64,000 nucleotides of DNA. Origin: Atrichornis clamosus. Lineage: Eukaryota; Chordata; Aves; Passeriformes; Menuridae. The DNA lies in NCBI GenBank assembly GCA_013400975.1, contig WBMZ01011886.1, positions 62,001 to 126,000 on the forward strand. The letters run 5' to 3'. A program made the translations under genes and the position numbers. Positions within the stretch are counted from its first letter, which is position 1; every line of letters starts with the position of its first letter. Under the pieces are notes generated by a model. That model was given only the letters and a program-made list of their open reading frames with translations. It was not told the DNA's origin and ran no database searches. Below, in pieces: positions 60,501 through 64,000 of this stretch.

Positions 60501-62728
60501 GGGATATTGCTTATCAGGTATCATCATGGGCAGACCTGATATAGGAAAAAATTAATTTAATTACCAATTAAAAATAGAGTTGGACAGAGAAATAAAGACA
60601 AAAACTAAAACACTTTTCCCCACCTTTATTTCCAGGCTCAAGTTGACTCCTCCATTCCTTGCTCCTCTACCTCTTTCCACCACACCTAGTGGTGCAAGGG
60701 ATGGGGAATAGAGGGTTATGGTCAGTCAACAGAAGCTCTTTTTGCTACTCCATCCTCCTCCTCAATCTTCCCCTCCTTCTTCTGACTGTATATATTTATT
60801 TGGTTTTTTTCTTGTTAACTTCTCCTTAGGTATAAAGGCTATATTACGGATTCAACAGCTGCCTTAGTGATAGGCCTCCTGTTCTTTATTATTCCAGCAA
60901 AAACATTGTCTAGGACTTCAAATGGAGAAAACAGTTGAGTATATTTTGATGTAGATTTTACTACAATAAGGTATCTAAGATGCTACCATAAATATAACTT
61001 ATTGCACTGGTTAGAGGAATGTTGTGAAATACTAATGCTAAAGTCTTAAAGAGGATAAAACCTTATGGGTTATAAAGCATCCCCGACCTGTAAGTCAGTG
61101 CCAACAATTACGCAATGTGAGCAGCAGGAGCCAGTGCTGTGCAGGAACCTGCTACCTGCAGCCCATGGCCACCAATGGAAACCACCATTCCTTTGACTGC
61201 AGTGGGTTTTGAAATGGGACTGCATGGGTCATGGCCAGGTTTATTTATTGAAAATATTACTGGTTAATTAAGGTACCCTATAAAACTCAGAACTGTACCT
61301 GAATTCATTATCATGCAATTTTTCCTCTTCAAAATGGAATTTTCCCTAAAAGTATACCTCTGGCTTGTCCTCTTTATGCATTCAATTGTACTGCTGAAAT
61401 CAATGAGATCTGGTGGTTCACAGAGAAAGCAAGATCAGAACCTAAACGAGTCTAAGCGAAATCACATTTGCTCAGTAAACTGTCTGTATAGTGCAGTTTT
61501 ATTAAGTAAATTAAACTCACTGATGTCCTGCAGCTGTCTTCCATATAGAGAAGGAGGGGAAAGGGGCCAGTGCTCCACTGGTGGAAACCATTATTTCTTC
61601 AGTGTCTCCAAACTGTGACAGTTTTCCCCTGCTAAAGACCTGTCCCAGGAAGTGCAGTTGTTTCTGTCAGAAACTTTGTTCATGTTATAATGATGAGATT
61701 TTTGTCTTTGAATTTTTCCCCAAGTACCTCCTCAGAGAGATTATTTCAACAGCTTGTCAATATGTTTTAAAATGTTGGTTAGAGGACTCCTTTTTTTTTT
61801 CTCTAGCTGTTTTTGGTTACGCTCCGCTGATTACTTGGAAGGAATTTCAGTCATGCATGCCCTGGGAAATAGCTATTCTTGTCGGTGGAGGGTTTGCACT
61901 CGCAGACGGCTGTGAGGTAATGCAATTTATAGAAGATACTGAACAAATAGCATGACCCACATCAGGAGCAATTCATACATGCAGTGAATTCACAGCTATT
62001 CTCATGGTTTGGCAAGATATTCTGTAGCAATATTGAACATGATAAATGTTACAAATATTCAAGACATTCAGAAAGCAGGTTTAGAGAAAAAGAAGTTCTC
62101 TTTGTCTTCCCAGATTATGCACAATGATGACTAAGGTTTCTTATTTAATTCAAACCTGATGGCGGTAGGAGTTGTGAAGATACACTGTTTTCAAAGGTTT
62201 AATATCACAGAGATAATTTCCATGTGGAGACTAATGGCTACTCCAGTAAATCAAGTAGGTTGGGACTCACACTGGTTATGAAGTCTGATATATGCATATT
62301 ACCATTTTATGATTAAGACTCTATCTCAGAGACGCAAATATAAGTAAATGGAATCTAGTTTGCATTGGCTCCTATAAATCACCACTGAATTAGAAAAATG
62401 TTCTTAAATACCTGTGATAGGAATGTGGAAAGTATTTCAGATTTTTTCTCTTTTACATAAAAAATTCACAATTAACAGATAAGCAAAGTCCTGTTATATA
62501 CGAGTTTTAAAATTTTCCTTTCAGTGACTTGCTAAACGTAATCATGTTCTCATGTTCCTTATGCAGGTTTCAAAACTTTCAGAGTGGGTAGCAAGTAAAT
62601 TGACCCCTCTAGGATCGTTACCCTTGTGGCTGGTTATCCTGATATCATGCCTTATTGTCACTTCAGTAACAGAAGTAGCCAGCAATCCAGCTACCATTAC
62701 AATCTTTTTGCCCATACTATCTCCTCTG
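42407..62728 (+). CDS. SLC13A1: SLC13A1, Na+/sulfate cotransporter NaS1, exons 1-13 (3' end outside window)
   Basis: SLC13A1 couples sodium entry to sulfate uptake across apical membranes of kidney and intestine. Thirteen exons join without any stop into 508 residues; phases fit at every junction. The start [15 protein letters not shown] matches the NaS1 N-terminus. Landmarks are [20 protein letters not shown] (34-53), [20 protein letters not shown] (about 81-100), the first SNT motif WLSNTS (137-142), [14 protein letters not shown] (257-270), [57 protein letters not shown] and [15 protein letters not shown] (489-503). The second motif is SNP (493-495), as in human NaS1, whereas dicarboxylate/citrate members have SNT. 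A hydrophilic loop (about 165-240) is the divergent part. Human NaS1 is 595 residues, so the two last exons with the family signature should lie beyond 64000. Confidence 0.97.
42506..44328 (+). other. SLC13A1: SLC13A1 intron 1
   Basis: A 1.8-kb intron. A CR1 tail remnant lies at 42585-42630, followed by a 14-15 base T run near 42647-42661. Nothing else is recognised. Confidence 0.9.
42585..42630 (-). repeat. CR1 3'-tail remnant
   Basis: 'acagaatcatatacaattc' followed by 'gttagaagggaccttgaa' is the minus-strand tail of a CR1 copy. It ends after about 45 bases and a T run follows. Confidence 0.6.
44329..44457 (+). CDS. SLC13A1: SLC13A1 exon 2
   Basis: Acceptor TTTTCTAG, 43 codons in phase 0, donor GTAACC. 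It encodes [20 protein letters not shown]... to GIMGSKQ. Confidence 0.95.
44458..45226 (+). other. SLC13A1: SLC13A1 intron 2
   Basis: A 769-base intron ending in a (TTTG)n run (45186-45209) that serves as part of the pyrimidine-rich tract before the acceptor. Confidence 0.9.
45186..45209. repeat. (TTTG)n microsatellite at a 3' splice site
   Basis: About six TTTG units lie 18-40 bases before the exon 3 acceptor. Confidence 0.9.
45227..45363 (+). CDS. SLC13A1: SLC13A1 exon 3
   Basis: Acceptor TTTCAG, 137 bases, donor GTATGT. It encodes [20 protein letters not shown]... to GVNPAW, the Trp codon being split with exon 4. Confidence 0.95.
45364..49217 (+). other. SLC13A1: SLC13A1 intron 3
   Basis: A 3.9-kb intron. 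It contains a GC-richer unassigned block (46450-46920) directly followed by a plus-strand CR1 (46925-47510). No further exon is seen. Confidence 0.85.
46925..47510 (+). mobile_element. CR1 LINE, 5'-truncated, plus orientation
   Basis: It carries the end of CR1 ORF2 in sense: 'ctgcacctggcactggtgagg', 'gtccagagaagggcaatgaag', 'ctggtgaagggtctggagcac', 'ggcctcaagttggacc' and a worn tail 'ccatgagtctgta'. The frame is broken by a TAG after 'gatgagg' near 47110, so it is inactive. Confidence 0.92.
49218..49405 (+). CDS. SLC13A1: SLC13A1 exon 4 (first SNT motif)
   Basis: Acceptor ATTCCAG, 188 bases, donor GTAGGC. It encodes [20 protein letters not shown]... to INPALELD. The [14 protein letters not shown] segment is the first SNT substrate/sodium-binding hairpin of the family. 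Confidence 0.95.
49406..50013 (+). other. SLC13A1: SLC13A1 intron 4
   Basis: A 608-base intron with a purine-rich stretch (49585-49640). No other structure is recognised. Confidence 0.85.
50014..50071 (+). CDS. SLC13A1: SLC13A1 exon 5
   Basis: A 58-base exon after TTACAG, donor GTAATT. It encodes [18 protein letters not shown] within the variable cytosolic loop. It is supported by phase and by matching order with human NaS1. Confidence 0.88.
50161..50215 (+). CDS. SLC13A1: SLC13A1 exon 6
   Basis: A 55-base exon after TTTCTAG, 89 bases after exon 5. It encodes [19 protein letters not shown], matching the GYNN start of the human loop segment. The donor is GTACTT. Confidence 0.88.
50216..50713 (+). 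other. SLC13A1: SLC13A1 intron 6
   Basis: A 498-base intron without recognised features. Confidence 0.85.
50714..50874 (+). CDS. SLC13A1: SLC13A1 exon 7
   Basis: Acceptor TCTAAGCAG, 161 bases, donor GTAAGA. It encodes the end of the loop and [20 protein letters not shown], then [10 protein letters not shown]. The TITGTSTN segment is conserved across SLC13. Confidence 0.95.
50875..53463 (+). other. SLC13A1: SLC13A1 intron 7
   Basis: A 2.6-kb intron. It contains a 24-bp tandem duplication at 52141-52188. A somewhat GC-richer patch lies at 53150-53400. No repeat family is recognised. Confidence 0.85.
52141..52188. repeat. 24-bp tandem duplication
   Basis: Two copies of TGATGAAATG[C/T]TAAATC... 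(24 bases each) stand head to tail with one mismatch. Confidence 0.9.
53464..53583 (+). CDS. SLC13A1: SLC13A1 exon 8
   Basis: Acceptor CATCCAG, 120 bases, donor GTAAGT. It encodes [20 protein letters not shown] and a membrane segment through [11 protein letters not shown]. Confidence 0.94.
   Translation, partial: TLPWLPVHQFWILVYPFHPHHSYHSAALLGLAPVAFPWV
53584..54751 (+). other. SLC13A1: SLC13A1 intron 8
   Basis: A 1.2-kb AT-rich intron; nothing else recognised. Confidence 0.85.
54752..54850 (+). CDS. SLC13A1: SLC13A1 exon 9
   Basis: Acceptor CATTCCAG, 99 bases. It encodes [20 protein letters not shown] and [12 protein letters not shown]. The donor GTATTT is weaker than usual, but phase and homology place it here. 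Confidence 0.92.
54940..55041 (+). CDS. SLC13A1: SLC13A1 exon 10
   Basis: Acceptor CTGCTATAG, 89 bases after exon 9; 102 bases, donor GTAAGT. It encodes [20 protein letters not shown] and [13 protein letters not shown]. Confidence 0.94.
56843..56867. repeat. (CAA)n microsatellite
   Basis: About eight CAA units follow a CCCAAA stretch. Confidence 0.9.
57347..57387. repeat. Perfect 17-bp inverted repeat, 7-base loop
   Basis: TAACATGCTGAAGATTA (57347-57363) and TAATCTTCAGCATGTTA (57371-57387) are exact reverse complements separated by GGAGACT. Confidence 0.95.
58800..59185 (+). mobile_element. CR1 LINE 3' fragment, plus orientation, internally deleted
   Basis: The phrases 'aagtgccaagtcctgcacc', 'tgacaggatgagagaaaatg', 'aacaccagaaaatgtttttt' and 'gttggaccaaacaacctcc' are in CR1 order. 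The middle is shorter than in the copy at 46925, implying a deletion near 58870-58940. Confidence 0.85.
60382..60780 (-). mobile_element. Avian ERV LTR fragment in intron 10
   Basis: It starts TGTGATGAGTTGACC and has the same order of core motifs as the copy at 22375 ('aacaggggagaaaataag', 'cttgtgggttgaggtaaaa', 'attaccaattaaaaat', 'gttggacagagaaat'). The end near 60780 is approximate. The pyrimidine-rich end abuts the exon 11 acceptor region. Confidence 0.7.
60830..60933 (+). CDS. SLC13A1: SLC13A1 exon 11
   Basis: Acceptor CTCCTTAG, 104 bases. It encodes [20 protein letters not shown] and [14 protein letters not shown]. The donor is the poor GTTGAG, but phase and protein order both require the junction here. 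Confidence 0.9.
60934..61806 (+). other. SLC13A1: SLC13A1 intron 11
   Basis: An 873-base intron without recognised features. The open frame at 61313-61618 is taken as chance. Confidence 0.85.
61807..61916 (+). CDS. SLC13A1: SLC13A1 exon 12
   Basis: A T-rich tract and CTCTAG precede 110 bases; donor GTAATG. It encodes [20 protein letters not shown] and [16 protein letters not shown], a highly conserved SLC13 block. Confidence 0.96.
61917..62566 (+). other. SLC13A1: SLC13A1 intron 12
   Basis: A 650-base intron; nothing recognised. Confidence 0.85.
62567..62728 (+). CDS. SLC13A1: SLC13A1 exon 13 (second SN(T/P) motif)
   Basis: Acceptor TATGCAG, 54 codons in phase 0, donor GTGAGT. It encodes [20 protein letters not shown] and on through [20 protein letters not shown]. 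It is the last exon in the window. Confidence 0.96.
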
Positions 62729-62932
62729 GTGAGTATAACAAAGGTTATTTTTAATCAGAATCTACTCTATCATCCATGTAAAAATACAGCTGCTCAAAGA
62801 AGCAGTTTTAAAAAGTCTCCATAAAATACTTAATGGAGGTTTTTTGCTGTCCTGTATTGTGCATTGGATACTTGGTTGCTTTAGATATTTCTAAGAGATG
62901 CTGAAAATTTAGAAAAATTAGGTGAATGTTCA

Positions 62933-63493
62933 TGTCATGATTTAAACCCAGACAGCAATCAAGCCCCATGCAGCCACCCACTCACTCCCACACCAGAGGG
63001 ATCTGGGACAGAATTGGAAGGGGAATAGCCAGAAAACTCATGGGTTGGGATAAAGACAGTTTAACAGGGAAGGCAAAAGACACACATATGAGCTAAATAA
63101 AACAAATCATTAATTCACTGCTTCCCATGGCAGATGTTCAGCCAACTCCAGGAGAGCAGGACCCCATCACACGGAACAGTTACTTGAGATAACAAATGCC
63201 ACCACTCCAAACTCTCCCCACTCTGTGTACTGAGCATGATGCCATATTATGTAGAATATCCCTTGATCAGTTGGGTTCACCGGTCCCAACTGCGTCTCCT
63301 ACTAATTTCCCACATGACCCCAGTCTCCTCACCAGCATGGCAGTGAGTAAAGTAGAAAAGGCCTTTACTCTGTGTAAGTACTGCTAGCAGCAAGAAAAAC
63401 ATCACTATGTGGTCAACACTGTGTTCAGCACAAATCCAAAACATACTAGCCACTGTGAAGAAAATTAAGTCTACCTCAGAAGAACCCAGCACA
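62933..63493 (-). mobile_element. ERVL-type solo LTR, minus orientation
   Basis: The 561-bp element starts TGTCATGATTTAA and ends CCCAGCACA. It is flanked by GTTCA (62928-62932) and GTTTA (63494-63498), a 5-bp duplication with one mismatch, as expected for class III elements. The motif order (agcccac.., 'catgggttgggataaagac', 'gtactgagcatgatgcc', 'aagaaaattaagtctacc') is that of abundant bird ERVL LTRs, whose sense strand is the minus strand here. No interior adjoins it. Confidence 0.82.
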
Positions 63494-63833
63494 GTTTAAC
63501 ATGTGAAAATCAATGCTGTTATTACTATTTGTGAATAGTTAAAGCTCTTAAAAGGACAGGTCTCTTAGGGCTTCTTCAAGACTTCAGCAAAAAGAGTTAA
63601 CACTGCAAGTTGTCAGCAAAGAGAAGAGAAGGCTAATAGATGTGCTTTACATGTAATTCTCATTTCTTCTGTCCTTAGCTCAATTCTGTTCTTTCTCATC
63701 TTCTTTATCAAAACATCTGATCATTTCTTCTTCAAAACTTACTGATTGTCTTCCAGTCTGTAGATTTTTCTCTTGGCCAGCCTTGACACATATTAATGCC
63801 TTTGCTCTCTCTTTCAACGAAATGTTAAGGCTC

Positions 63834-64000
63834 ATTTCACAGAATCACAGAATCACTTAGGTTGGAAAAGATTTCTGAGATCTTCATATCCAAACGTTGA
63901 CTGACCACCACCTCGCCAACTAAACCATGGCACTAAGTGCCACATCCAGTCTTTTCTTAAACACCTCCAGGGATGGTGACCCTGCCACCTCCCGGAGCAG
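63834..64000 (-). mobile_element. CR1 LINE 3' end, minus orientation, runs off window
   Basis: The doubled CACAGAATCA tail unit, 'ggttggaaaagatttctgag', 'aactaaaccatggcactaag' and 'cacctccagggatggtgac' are the CR1 3' end in reverse. The element continues past 64000. Confidence 0.93.

Larger units (their letters stand above)
55042..60829 (+). other. SLC13A1: SLC13A1 intron 10 (5.8 kb)
   Basis: The largest intron in the window. It contains a (CAA)n run (56843-56867), a perfect hairpin (57347-57387), a plus-strand CR1 (58800-59185) and an LTR (60382-60780) that ends about 50 bases before exon 11. The open frames at 56944-57270 and 58269-58643 show no known motif. Confidence 0.85.
62729..64000 (+). 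other. SLC13A1: SLC13A1 intron 13 (continues past window)
   Basis: Intronic DNA after exon 13. It holds an ERVL-type LTR and the start of a CR1. The next expected coding segment (the family's C-terminal signature) is not found here. Confidence 0.85.

Noticed and set aside
1..64000. CRISPR arrays, toxin-antitoxin, phage or bacterial defence systems
   Set aside because: The window is avian nuclear DNA; no spaced direct repeats or prokaryotic gene organisation were found.

Overview
This window is vertebrate nuclear DNA, almost certainly from a bird. It is AT-rich, its genes are split by GT-AG introns, and intergenic and intronic DNA carries CR1 LINE fragments (truncated 5' ends, 3' tails built from ATTCTATGA-like units) and avian-type endogenous retrovirus LTRs. 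No bacterial operon, CRISPR array, tRNA or rRNA gene was recognised.

Two protein-coding genes are present, both on the + strand and both cut by the window edges. Gene 1 (4980-18473 coding, about 0.5 kb of 3'UTR) is the 3' part of a V-ATPase accessory subunit S1 (Ac45) family gene. Its four last coding exons encode 247 residues: the glycosylated luminal domain, one transmembrane helix and a short cytosolic tail. Its upstream exons are not visible here. Gene 2 (42407-62728) is SLC13A1, the Na+/sulfate cotransporter NaS1. Exons 1-13 are present and read in frame for 508 residues from the start codon. The last roughly 87 residues should lie beyond position 64000.

Layout: 1-4979 is intronic or upstream sequence with one old repeat and a 612-bp solo ERV LTR flanked by a 4-bp duplication. 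4980-18995 is the ATP6AP1-like gene, with a CR1 in its second visible intron. 19000-42340 is about 23 kb of intergenic DNA with LTR and CR1 debris and a few protein-like open stretches that I could not identify. 42343-64000 is SLC13A1, with a TATA-like element just upstream of its first coding exon and introns holding CR1 copies, two avian LTRs, a perfect 17-bp hairpin and simple repeats.

The two genes have no obvious joint pathway: one serves the vacuolar proton pump, the other apical sulfate uptake in kidney and gut. I found no convincing undescribed system. The items most worth a second look are the identity and placement of the ATP6AP1-type paralogue beside SLC13A1, the solo LTR pointing into that gene, the perfect hairpin at 57347-57387, and three unassigned coding-like stretches (14766-15047 minus, 26567-26784 plus, 31009-31425 plus).
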